From: Prevotella sp. E9-3
Lineage (GTDB): Bacteria > Bacteroidota > Bacteroidia > Bacteroidales > Bacteroidaceae
Assembly (NCBI RefSeq): GCF_022024015.1
Contig: NZ_CP091786.1
Location: forward strand, 744,001-808,000
Length of the DNA stretch: 64,000 bases
Direction of reading: 5' to 3'
Part shown: one piece after another, positions 1 through 7,733 of the stretch
How positions within the stretch are numbered: the first letter of the stretch is position 1
How the letters are laid out: every line of letters begins with the position of its first letter
Notes under the pieces: generated by a model
Database searches by the model: none
Told to the model about the DNA's origin: nothing
What the model saw: only the letters and a program-made list of their open reading frames with translations
Made by a program: the position numbers and the translations under genes

Positions 1-1
1 G

Positions 2-1318
2 TTGGCACATCTCTCCGTGGTGGCTATGGAACAGAACTTTATTGCCTGGTCTATCCTGTTCCGCGGACTTCGTGTGTATAGCTCGCAGTCGGCCGCCCGA
101 CAGTTTGCACGCGCCTTAATGGATAAAGCTATCTCGCCGGTTGATTTGCTTACCTATGATGATTCTACCTATGTGGCCGAATTTGTAAAGGCCTATGGGC
201 AGAGCGACTTTGTGGTGTTCGATACGGAGACCACGGGTCTTAGTGTGTTCGATGATGATGTGGTGCAGATAGCGGCTGTAAGAGTGAGGGACGGTAAGGT
301 GGTTGATGAGTTGAATCTCTTCATAGAGACATCACGCCCTATCCCTGAAATGCTGGGCGAGGTACCCAATCCGCTTATTGAGGAGTATGCCCATCAACCG
401 CATCTGGCACCCGATGAGGCTTTCAGACAGTTTGTGGAGTTTGCCCGTGATGCTGAGATATTGGGGCATAATGCCACCTACGACTATCAGATAATGGAGC
501 ATAATATGCAGCGCTATGCTCCGTCACTCTCCATGAAACGACTGTGGTCCCGCTATTTTGATTCACTGAAACTGATACGTTTGCTTAAACCCCGTTTGCG
601 GAGCTATAAGTTGAAGTCATTGTTGGAAACACTTGGACTTGAGGGACAGAACTCTCATCTGGCCAATGATGATATTATGGCAACGCTCAGTCTGGTGAAC
701 TTCTGCTATGATGAGGCATGCCCCTTGATTGACGAGCAGTTGAAGTTTCTTGGCAGTCATCGTCATCCAATTGATAATTTCCGCAGAGTCTATCAACATC
801 TTTATCTTTCAACGGTTGAACAACTCTATCAGCAACAGGAAGGTCCTCTGCTTTCGATGGCCTTACAACAGGCATACCATGTACTCCGGGAAGAACAAAG
901 GGTAGGGGATATCCCCAAGTTGAACTATATATTAAGGTATATTGAGATAGATATGCTGACCCCACAGAGCGGACACTCTCTGGCTGAGCAGTTGTCAGCC
1001 CATATGGCCGACCTTAGTACGCTGAAAGAGGCCGACCTGTGTGGTTCTTCCAGTATCACCGACCGTGTGTTTATCTCTACTGTCCATAAAGCCAAAGGTC
1101 TTGAGTTTGACAATGTGATAGTGTTTGATGCCGTTGATGGCAAATATCCCAGTACCTATGGGGATGAAAATGAAGAGGCACGCAAGTTCTATGTAGCGAT
1201 CTCGCGTGCCCGTCAACGTTTGGTGATTACTTTTTGTCACAATGCCGTTACGCCATGGGGACGGTGGTACACCAAGCAACTCACTCCCTTTATGGACTCC
1301 ATTAAAAAGTTCTTTTAG
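2..1318 (+). CDS. UvrD/PcrA-like helicase with embedded DnaQ-type 3'-5' exonuclease (3' part of gene)
   Basis: The gene enters from the left edge, so its N-terminus is missing; the first 'start' codon is only the first open TTG. Visible residues 70-240 form a DEDD exonuclease: DTETTG at 74-79 (Exo I), an Exo II segment around HNATYDYQ and an Exo III-like HLANDD. Residues about 350-415 carry UvrD-type motifs V and VI (TVHKAKGLEFDNVIVFD and FYVAISRARQRL). The exonuclease is therefore embedded in a superfamily 1 helicase rather than being a free DnaQ subunit. A role in DNA repair or processing is expected from the family. The helicase ATPase motifs must lie outside the window. The gene converges on the metal ATPase downstream, and its stop codon lies in a 34-bp tandem repeat. 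Confidence 0.8.
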   Translation: MAHLSVVAMEQNFIAWSILFRGLRVYSSQSAARQFARALMDKAISPVDLLTYDDSTYVAEFVKAYGQSDFVVFDTETTGLSVFDDDVVQIAAVRVRDGKVVDELNLFIETSRPIPEMLGEVPNPLIEEYAHQPHLAPDEAFRQFVEFARDAEILGHNATYDYQIMEHNMQRYAPSLSMKRLWSRYFDSLKLIRLLKPRLRSYKLKSLLETLGLEGQNSHLANDDIMATLSLVNFCYDEACPLIDEQLKFLGSHRHPIDNFRRVYQHLYLSTVEQLYQQQEGPLLSMALQQAYHVLREEQRVGDIPKLNYILRYIEIDMLTPQSGHSLAEQLSAHMADLSTLKEADLCGSSSITDRVFISTVHKAKGLEFDNVIVFDAVDGKYPSTYGDENEEARKFYVAISRARQRLVITFCHNAVTPWGRWYTKQLTPFMDSIKKFF

Positions 1319-1377
1319 TGGTTTGTTGGCATTATCTCAAAAATTCTTTTAGTGGACTGTTGACATTACCTCAAAGC
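1310..1377. repeat. 34-bp tandem duplication between convergent genes
   Basis: Two adjacent, nearly identical 34-bp copies (1310-1343 and 1344-1377) both begin TTCTTTTAGTGG and contain CATTA-CTCAAA. The first copy holds the stop codon of the helicase/exonuclease gene. The second runs into the last codons of the metal ATPase on the other strand. No terminator hairpin is obvious here. Confidence 0.8.
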
Positions 1378-3402
1378 CCTCATAGCGTTGAGAACAGCCA
1401 ACAGCATAACACCTACATCGGCAAAAACTGCCATCCACATAGTACTTAAACCTATGGCTGCAAGGATGAGCACAGCTACCTTGATACCAATGGCCAACCA
1501 CACATTCTGACGGGCAATGGTCAGCGTGCGCCGGGCAATGCTGATAGCCAAAGCAATCTTTGAGGGATGGTCATCCATCAGAACAACATCGGCAGCCTCG
1601 ATAGCAGCATCACTGCCCAGTCCACCCATGGCAATGCCAACATCGGCACGAGCCAGCACAGGAGCATCGTTGATGCCATCGCCCACAAATGCCAGTCGGG
1701 TGCGACTGATGCTGGATCTCGTTTCTTCCAACAGACGCTCTACATGAGTCACCTTGTCGGCAGGCAGCAGTTCGGCATGCCATTCACTGAGTTCCAGTTT
1801 TGATGCTACATCGGCCCCCACTTCGCGGCGGTCTCCGGTGAGCATCACCGTGCGGCTGATGCCCAAAGCCTTCAATTGGCGGATGGCCTCGGCACTGTCA
1901 TCCTTCAGCTTGTCGTTGATGACGATGTGACCGGCATACACACCGTTGATAGCTACATGGATGATGGTTCCTGTGTGGTGGCAATCGTGCCATTTCGCAC
2001 CAATGGCATCCATCATCTTAATATTTCCCACGCACACCAGCTTGTCGCCCACCTGTGCACGAATGCCCTGTCCGGCTATTTCCTCAATGTTCTCGATACG
2101 GCAACCATCGGTAGCCTCGTCAGGGAAGGCATCGCGAAGGGCAGCGCCAATAGGGTGGGTAGAGAAATGCTCCACATGAGCAGCAAGGTGAAGCAGTTGA
2201 TGCTCGTCGCAGGCATCAGGATGAACGGCCGTCACGCTGAACTGACCGTGGGTAAGCGTACCGGTCTTGTCGAAGACCACAGTGCCCACCTCTGCCAATA
2301 CGTCCATATAGCTGGCACCTTTGATGAGGATGCCCTTGCGAGAGGCTCCGCCGATGCCGCCAAAGAAGGTGAGTGGAATACTGATCACCAGTGCACAAGG
2401 ACAGCTGACCACCAAGAAGGTGAGGGCACGGTAGAGCCAGGTGGTGAATGATGTGCCAAAGGGTAAGCCGTAGAACAGGGTACTTACTGCAGGTGGTACC
2501 AATGCCAATACTACGGCAGCCAACACTACGATAGGAGTATAGATGCGGGCAAAGCGACTGATGAAGGCCTCGCTCTTTGATTTGCTTTCGGTGGCATTCT
2601 CTACAAGATTGATAATCTTTGAAACGGTGCTCTCGCCAAAGTCTTTTGTTGTGCGAACATATAGAACCCCGGAAAGATTCACACACCCAGAGATTACCTC
2701 GTCTTCCTCGGCCACTTCGCGAGGAAGAGACTCGCCTGTCAGTGCTACTGTGTTCAAGGCGGACTGCCCTTTCGTGATGACACCGTCAAGAGGAATCTTC
2801 TCGCCTGGACGAACCATGATTGTAGAACCGACGACCACCGTTTCAGGAGCCTTGTCAGTAATGCTCTCGCAGTTGGATTCATCCACCACGTGTGCCACGT
2901 CGGGGCGAATGTTCATCAGGTGGGCGATGCTTGCCCGGCTCTTTCCTTCGGCATAACCTTCGAACAGTTCGCCCACTTGAAAAAACAGCATGACGAAGAC
3001 TGCCTCGGGGAATTCCGTCTCGGCGCCAGGCAGAAAACCTATGCAGAGTGCGCCCAGTGTGGCGATAGTCATGAGAAAATGCTCGTTGAAAGCATCGCCC
3101 TCCATAATACCTTCGAAAGCTTCTTTCAGCGTTTCATGGCCAACGGTCAGATAAGGAATAAGGTAGATGAGCAATAGTTGCCATGTAGGCAGTGCCCAAT
3201 TCTTTTCGATGAGCACAGCGCTAATCAGTAATGCGCTACCTAAGAGAATCTGAAAGAGTTTTCCCCTTCCGCCTTCCTCATGTTCATGGTGATGTACATG
3301 CTCGTGGTGATGCTCATGTTCGTGGTGATGCTCATGTTCGTGGTGATGTACATGCTCGTGGTGATGTTCATGTTCGTGGCAGTTACAATGATGATGTCCC
3401 AT
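1366..3402 (-). CDS. P1B-type heavy-metal (Zn/Cd/Pb-like) translocating ATPase with His-rich N-terminus
   Basis: A 678-residue inner-membrane P-type ATPase, predicted to export divalent transition metals. Residues 1-45 are almost entirely His and Glu in six-residue units (HHHEHE/V) and stand in place of the usual CxxC metal-binding domain. The TGES actuator motif follows, then the membrane CPC motif (SCPCALV, about residue 333), DKTGTLT with the phosphorylated Asp (about 377), a THPIG stretch matching the P1B HP motif, and GDGINDAP. CPC plus a His-rich tail fits ZntA/CadA-like pumps; copper is less likely because no CxxC domain is present. The His repeats come from 18-nt DNA repeats at about 3280-3390. 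The gene is transcribed leftward from its own promoter, which carries two palindromes. Confidence 0.9.
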   Translation of the reverse strand: MGHHHCNCHEHEHHHEHVHHHEHEHHHEHEHHHEHVHHHEHEEGGRGKLFQILLGSALLISAVLIEKNWALPTWQLLLIYLIPYLTVGHETLKEAFEGIMEGDAFNEHFLMTIATLGALCIGFLPGAETEFPEAVFVMLFFQVGELFEGYAEGKSRASIAHLMNIRPDVAHVVDESNCESITDKAPETVVVGSTIMVRPGEKIPLDGVITKGQSALNTVALTGESLPREVAEEDEVISGCVNLSGVLYVRTTKDFGESTVSKIINLVENATESKSKSEAFISRFARIYTPIVVLAAVVLALVPPAVSTLFYGLPFGTSFTTWLYRALTFLVVSCPCALVISIPLTFFGGIGGASRKGILIKGASYMDVLAEVGTVVFDKTGTLTHGQFSVTAVHPDACDEHQLLHLAAHVEHFSTHPIGAALRDAFPDEATDGCRIENIEEIAGQGIRAQVGDKLVCVGNIKMMDAIGAKWHDCHHTGTIIHVAINGVYAGHIVINDKLKDDSAEAIRQLKALGISRTVMLTGDRREVGADVASKLELSEWHAELLPADKVTHVERLLEETRSSISRTRLAFVGDGINDAPVLARADVGIAMGGLGSDAAIEAADVVLMDDHPSKIALAISIARRTLTIARQNVWLAIGIKVAVLILAAIGLSTMWMAVFADVGVMLLAVLNAMRALR

Positions 3403-3439
3403 AGTTCTTTTTCTTATGCTAAATTTATTTTTCTGGGTG

Positions 3440-3512
3440 CAAAATTAGCATAAAAAGAATGCAACCAAGTTGCAAATGCCAATAAATGTGCATTATTTGC
3501 AACCTGGTTGCA
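3440..3512 (-). promoter_or_regulatory. Metal ATPase promoter with two TGCAAC-N3-GTTGCA operators
   Basis: On the minus strand a Bacteroidales -7 box (TAATTTTG, 3440-3447) lies about 40 bases before the ATPase start. The -33 region (about 3466-3469) falls inside a palindrome, TGCAACCAAGTTGCA (3460-3474). A second palindrome, TGCAACCTGGTTGCA (3498-3512), lies 38 bases upstream. A repressor bound to the proximal site would block the -33 box. The symmetry suits a dimeric metal regulator (Fur/Zur or MarR type), but the regulator is not identified. Confidence 0.65.
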
Positions 3513-3540
3513 TAAAAAAGGCAATCAACGTTTAACTGTC

Positions 3541-4254
3541 TTATTTCTTACAGCAATCACTTTTCTGTTTCTCGCAACAACTGCTTTCCTTCTTCTCGCA
3601 GCATTTACTCTGTTTCTTTTCGCAGCAATTGCTTTTCTGCTTTTCGCAGCAACCGAGAGCTTTCTGAATGTCTGCCTCGATGTCGCTCATCTTGGCAGTG
3701 GGCTCATAGCGTTTGAGAACCTTCCCGTCGCGTGCCACAAGGAATTTGGTGAAGTTCCACTTGATGCTGGGCGACTGGTCATAGTTGGGATCCTGTTTGC
3801 GGAAGTTATCGTCGAGCAGTTTTCCCAGCGGATCGTTAAGGTCGAAACCTGCAAACCCTTTCTGTGACTTCAGGTAAGTGAACAGTGGTGACTCAGCATT
3901 GCCGTTCACGTCGATCTTGTCGAACTGACGGAACTGAATGTTGAAGTTGGCAGTGCAGAACTCGTGAATTTCCTCTATTGATCCAGGAGCCTGTTGGCCA
4001 AACTGGTTGCAGGGGAAGTCCAGAATCTCAAAGCCCTTTGCCGAGAATTTCTCGTAGATAGACTCCAGTTCCTTGTACTGAGGTGTAAAACCGCACTTTG
4101 TGGCCGTGTTTACAATCAGCAGAACCTTGCCTTTGTACTCGTTGAGTTGAACGTTGTTGCCACCATCGTCCTTCACCGTGATGTTGTAAATGTCTTGCGC
4201 TGAGGCTGTCAGCAAGCTCATGATGCTCATGAGTCCTATCAATAATCGTTTCAT
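3541..4254 (-). CDS. Exported glutathione-peroxidase family protein with C-terminal CC repeats
   Basis: A 237-residue thiol peroxidase of the GPx family that reduces hydroperoxides, probably with thioredoxin-like donors. Residues 1-19 form a signal peptide ending TASAQ, so the enzyme is placed outside the cytoplasm. The catalytic set is present: Cys in ATKCGFTPQY, Gln in FPCNQFGQ and Trp in KWNFTKF. Beyond the domain, the last 36 residues (about 202-237) are four eight-residue units of the type CCEKxxSx plus a final CCKK, giving ten cysteines in five pairs. I know of no such tail in ordinary GPx proteins; metal binding or disulfide anchoring is possible. It is the last gene of a leftward run after gpx2 and ohrR, 67 bases beyond ohrR. 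Confidence 0.9.
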   Translation of the reverse strand: MKRLLIGLMSIMSLLTASAQDIYNITVKDDGGNNVQLNEYKGKVLLIVNTATKCGFTPQYKELESIYEKFSAKGFEILDFPCNQFGQQAPGSIEEIHEFCTANFNIQFRQFDKIDVNGNAESPLFTYLKSQKGFAGFDLNDPLGKLLDDNFRKQDPNYDQSPSIKWNFTKFLVARDGKVLKRYEPTAKMSDIEADIQKALGCCEKQKSNCCEKKQSKCCEKKESSCCEKQKSDCCKK

Positions 4255-4321
4255 GTTGGTTTTGTTTTTTTTATTTTCGTTTTTGTTTCCGTCTTTATTT
4301 TCGTTTTGTCTTCGTTTTTTC

Positions 4322-4762
4322 TTATTTCTTTAGACTGTCAATTAAAGTGTCTAGTTCTTTTGAAAGATTCTCGTAGTCGCTAAGCATCAGTGGACACGAT
4401 TTGAGTTGTTCGCCCATGCCGGCAGGAATCTTCTCATAGGCCTTCTCTTCCATCGCCTTTCCAGCCTTGGTGAGCGATACTATCTGTTGGCGCTTGTCCT
4501 TCTCGCCTCTGCAGCGTGCCACCAGTCCCTGTTTCTCCATTCGCTGCAGCAGTGGGGTCACGGTGTTGGTTTCCAGCAGCAGTCGGTGGGCTATGTCATT
4601 CACCGGCTGTTGGTCTTTTTCCCAAAGAACCATCAATACGAGGTATTGCGGATAGGTGAGTCCCAGTTCGCTGAACATTGGTGTATAGGCTTGAGTGATG
4701 AGTCGAGCTGCTGTGTACAGACGAAAGCAGACCTGACGGTCGAGTCTTAATTCTTCGTGCAT
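4322..4762 (-). CDS. ohrR: OhrR-type MarR family organic-peroxide-sensing repressor
   Basis: A 146-residue winged-helix regulator. The N-terminal segment RQVCFRLYTAARLITQAY and the following LGLTYPQYLVLMVLWE match the OhrR subgroup, in which a single Cys near residue 12-15 is the peroxide sensor; here it is Cys12. The recognition region (NTVTPLLQRMEKQGLVARCRG) and wing (DKRQQIVSLT) are intact. Known OhrR proteins repress peroxidase genes until the Cys is oxidised. This gene lies 61 bases after gpx2 and 67 before the exported gpx, so it probably controls its own operon through the ATCGC-AA-GCGAT palindromes upstream of gpx2. Target assignment is inference. Confidence 0.85.
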   Translation of the reverse strand: MHEELRLDRQVCFRLYTAARLITQAYTPMFSELGLTYPQYLVLMVLWEKDQQPVNDIAHRLLLETNTVTPLLQRMEKQGLVARCRGEKDKRQQIVSLTKAGKAMEEKAYEKIPAGMGEQLKSCPLMLSDYENLSKELDTLIDSLKK

Positions 4763-4823
4763 TTCTTTTCTTTTATATTATATAATGTGTGTGATAATAG
4801 AATACTTGCCAGTTTTCTATTTT

Positions 4824-5303
4824 TTATAGCATTTCTTGAATATACTTCTCTATCTTTGCCGGAGTTGTGGTAGGCGAGAATCGCTTGATGGTCTCGCCAT
4901 CTCTGGAAATGAGGAACTTGGTGAAGTTCCACTTGATTCTCGAGCCGAAGAAACCCCTTGTGCGGCTCTTCAGGTATTTGAAGATTGGGTCGGCATCGTC
5001 GCCATTCACGTTGATTTTGCTCATGATCTGGAAGGTGACGCCATAGTTGCGCTTGCAGAATCCTTCAATCTCGCTGATAGTGCCGGGGTCTTGCGACAGG
5101 AACTGGTTGCAGGGAAAACCTATGACCACCAGCCCCTGGTCTTTGTATTTCTGGTTCAGGGCTTCAAGACCTTCAAACTGAGGAGTGAAGCCACACTTGC
5201 TGGCTGTGTTGACAATCAGAAGCACCTTTCCCTCAAACTGGGCAAAGTCCAATACCTCATTTTTAGCTGTCAGTGCTTTGAAATCATAAATCTTTTCCAT
5301 CAT
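4824..5303 (-). CDS. Cytoplasmic glutathione peroxidase family protein
   Basis: About 159 residues, the usual size of the BsaA/GPx family. The catalytic Cys (ASKCGFTPQF), Gln (FPCNQF) and Trp (KWNFTKF) are all present, and there is no signal peptide. The frame is open to 5354, but I place the start at the ATG at 5301-5303: an AAAGGA sits seven bases upstream, and the longer N-terminus would be encoded inside the promoter and operator. It is the first gene of the leftward gpx2-ohrR-gpx1 run. The enzyme should detoxify peroxides in the cytoplasm, with the signal-peptide paralogue acting outside. Confidence 0.9.
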   Translation of the reverse strand: MMEKIYDFKALTAKNEVLDFAQFEGKVLLIVNTASKCGFTPQFEGLEALNQKYKDQGLVVIGFPCNQFLSQDPGTISEIEGFCKRNYGVTFQIMSKINVNGDDADPIFKYLKSRTRGFFGSRIKWNFTKFLISRDGETIKRFSPTTTPAKIEKYIQEML

Positions 5304-5324
5304 AGTCTTGTCCTTTAGAGATTG

Positions 5325-5403
5325 CAAAGTTATGGAAAATATTTTGTATCGCAAGCGATTGAAGTAGAATATTAAGGTTGTTTAACTTTGAATCGCAAGC
5401 GAT
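5325..5403 (-). promoter_or_regulatory. gpx2-ohrR promoter with paired ATCGCAAGCGAT operators
   Basis: On the minus strand TAACTTTG (5325-5332) is a consensus -7 box. Nineteen bases upstream, the -33 position overlaps the palindrome ATCGCAAGCGAT (5348-5359). An identical 12-bp palindrome lies 44 bases further upstream (5392-5403). The first operator overlaps the -33 element, as expected for repression by OhrR encoded in the same operon. The distal copy may also influence the divergent TonB-receptor gene. Confidence 0.7.
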
Positions 5404-5477
5404 ACATCCCCTTTTCTTAGTATGCTGTATGTGTATTATTTGCTTAGTTGCTGTATGAAGAATCATTGTTTTAAGGT

Positions 5478-5509
5478 ATTGCGCAAGTTGGCCATTGTCA
5501 GTACCTTTG
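5478..5509 (+). promoter_or_regulatory. Bacteroidales-type promoter of the TonB receptor gene
   Basis: TACCTTTG (5502-5509) matches the TAnnTTTG -7 consensus. ATTG at 5478-5481 is a plausible -33 element with a 20-base spacer. The predicted start lies about 30 bases before the chosen ATG at 5545, which argues against the longer reading frame starting at 5422. Confidence 0.65.
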
Positions 5510-5544
5510 CACCGTTTTTCAGGAAATACAATCAATTAAGCATA

Positions 5545-7710
5545 ATGGAAATAAACAGATTAATTTGTTTTTGTGTTCTCGGCAGCAGTCTGACTGGCTA
5601 TGCACAGAACATGGACTCACTTTCTTACGGCAATCAGCAACTGCATGAAGTCCAGGTGGTGGCCAAGTCCAAGGCCCGCCAACTGCAGCAGCAGGCCTAT
5701 GCCCTTTCAGTGGTTGACCTGGCAAAGGTCCATACCACCAATCCTACCCTCAGCAAGGTATTGAACCAAGTTACTAGTGTCCGCGTGCGTGAGGATGGTG
5801 GCATGGGCAGCAACTACAGTTTCTCAATGAACGGTTTCTCGGGCAATCAAGTGAAGTTTTTTCTTGACGGCATGCCCATGGACCATTTCGGCTCCAGTTT
5901 CAGTCTGGCCAGCATCTCGGCCAGTCTTGCCGATCGCATTGAGGTGTATAAGGGAGTGCTGCCCGTGTCGTTGGGTACCGATGCGCTGGGAGGAGCCGTC
6001 AACATCGTGTCGCGTGTGAATGCCAACTATCTCGATGCCTCTTACAGCATGGGCTCGTTTGGCACCCATCGTGTCAGTCTCGATGGTGCCTACACCGATT
6101 GCGCCAGCGGTTTCACGGTGCGCACAAATGCCTTCTTCAATTATTCGGACAACGACTATAAGGTAGATGCCCCCATTGTAGACCTTTCCACTGGCCTTAC
6201 CATTGGTCAGCAACGAGTCAGACGGTTCAATGATCGTTACCATTCCATGGGTCTTCGGTTTGAGACGGGCTTGGTCAATAAAAGTTGGGCCGACTATCTT
6301 CTATTTGGCGTTATTGCCTCCGAGAACCGGAAGCAGATTCAGACAGGTGCCACGATGGATGCCGTTTATGGAGATGTGAAACAGCATAGCTATTCGCTGA
6401 TTCCAAGTCTGCGCTATAAGAAGACCGACCTGTTTACACCTGGCATGGACCTTTCTCTCTTTGCCACTTATAATATGGTGAATGACTACAACACCGATAC
6501 TGCTCAAGTTCGATACAACTGGTCGGGCGAACAGGCAGTGTCTAACAGTCGGGGTGAGGGCTATCTGACCGATGCCACTATCCACAATCGTGAGTGGCAG
6601 GCCATGGCCAATCTCAACTATGTCATTGACCGCTATCAAAGTCTGACGCTGAACCATGTGTTTACCACCCTTCGTCACAGGCAGGACGATGCCGAACATC
6701 CTGAGTATCCATTGAACAATGTGGCACAGAAACTGACAAAAAATATTACAGGCTTGGGATATCAGGTACGAGTGGGCCGTTGGACGGCAAATGTCTTTGG
6801 TAAGTACTATCAGATGCATTCCTCAACTCATAAGCTGTTAGACCAGTTCCTTGCCACAGAGCGATATGAGCAAGTGAGTGCCGACAAACGCCAGTTGGGC
6901 TATGGTGCTGCTACCACCTACTTCCTGTTGCCAGGATTGCAGGCCAAACTGAGTTTTGAGCAGACCTATCGCATGCCAGAAGCCCTTGAACTCTTTGGCG
7001 ACGGTTTCCTCCAGAAAAGTAACACCGATTTGAGGCCCGAGAGTTCAAAGAATCTGAATGCAGGCCTGTTGTTTGACCATCGTTTCGGTCTCCACCATGT
7101 CATGGCTGAGGCTAATTATATCTACCGATACACCAAAGATTTTATCTACAAGGGAATCAGTCTGACGAACAATCCTACTACAGCTTACGAGAATATTGGC
7201 AAGGCTATTACCCATGGCATCGAGACCAGCGTTCAGTACGACTACAGCAAAACGGCCCATGCCGGTTTTAACCTGACCTGGCAGGACATTAAAGACCGTC
7301 AGAAAACAGACGAAGCCACCAACTCCTACGTGAGCAACGGCATTACTGAAAACCTGACCTATGGCCAGCGCATGCCTAACATTCCATACTTCTTCGTGAA
7401 CGGCGACCTGAGTTGGAACTTCCACAATCTTCTGGCCAGAGGAAACACCCTCACATTGGCCTACGATTGCCACTATGTGTATAAGTACTATCTGAGTTTC
7501 CCCGGACTAGGACGCCCCGACAGTAAGAAATATATTCCTACACAGTTTTCACACAATGCCTCAATCACCTATTTGATGGCAGGAGGAAAATACAGCATAG
7601 GCATGGAATGCAACAATCTTTCCAACGAAGCCCTCTACGACAACTACCGACTGCAGAAGCCCGGACGTTCTGTAGCTATGAAATTCCGCTTGTATCTCTC
7701 TAAAATGTAG
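5545..7710 (+). CDS. TonB-dependent outer-membrane receptor (iron/siderophore type)
   Basis: A 721-residue outer-membrane receptor that imports a ligand using TonB energy. The frame is open from 5422, but the promoter at 5502-5509 places the start at MEINRLICF, followed by a signal peptide ending GYAQ. The plug follows directly (LHEVQVVAKSKARQL as TonB-box region, then LSKVLNQVTSVRVREDGG and IEVYKGVLPVSLGTDALGGAVNI). The rest is a beta-barrel ending in an aromatic-rich strand (MKFRLYLSKM). It has no SusD partner and no N-terminal carboxypeptidase-like domain, so it is not a glycan SusC. The partner is a DUF4374-like lipoprotein 23 bases downstream, an arrangement known from Bacteroides xenosiderophore uptake (Xus). 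The ligand is inferred. Confidence 0.85.
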   Translation: MEINRLICFCVLGSSLTGYAQNMDSLSYGNQQLHEVQVVAKSKARQLQQQAYALSVVDLAKVHTTNPTLSKVLNQVTSVRVREDGGMGSNYSFSMNGFSGNQVKFFLDGMPMDHFGSSFSLASISASLADRIEVYKGVLPVSLGTDALGGAVNIVSRVNANYLDASYSMGSFGTHRVSLDGAYTDCASGFTVRTNAFFNYSDNDYKVDAPIVDLSTGLTIGQQRVRRFNDRYHSMGLRFETGLVNKSWADYLLFGVIASENRKQIQTGATMDAVYGDVKQHSYSLIPSLRYKKTDLFTPGMDLSLFATYNMVNDYNTDTAQVRYNWSGEQAVSNSRGEGYLTDATIHNREWQAMANLNYVIDRYQSLTLNHVFTTLRHRQDDAEHPEYPLNNVAQKLTKNITGLGYQVRVGRWTANVFGKYYQMHSSTHKLLDQFLATERYEQVSADKRQLGYGAATTYFLLPGLQAKLSFEQTYRMPEALELFGDGFLQKSNTDLRPESSKNLNAGLLFDHRFGLHHVMAEANYIYRYTKDFIYKGISLTNNPTTAYENIGKAITHGIETSVQYDYSKTAHAGFNLTWQDIKDRQKTDEATNSYVSNGITENLTYGQRMPNIPYFFVNGDLSWNFHNLLARGNTLTLAYDCHYVYKYYLSFPGLGRPDSKKYIPTQFSHNASITYLMAGGKYSIGMECNNLSNEALYDNYRLQKPGRSVAMKFRLYLSKM

Positions 7711-7733
7711 GAAGTTAAATTAATTCAAGAAAA

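Noticed and set aside
1876..2451. 191-codon plus-strand frame
   Set aside because: It is the complement of the P-type ATPase gene, whose motifs on the minus strand are unmistakable.
5422..5544. Longer N-terminus of the TonB receptor
   Set aside because: The -7 box TACCTTTG at 5502-5509 lies inside it, and the signal peptide begins at 5545.
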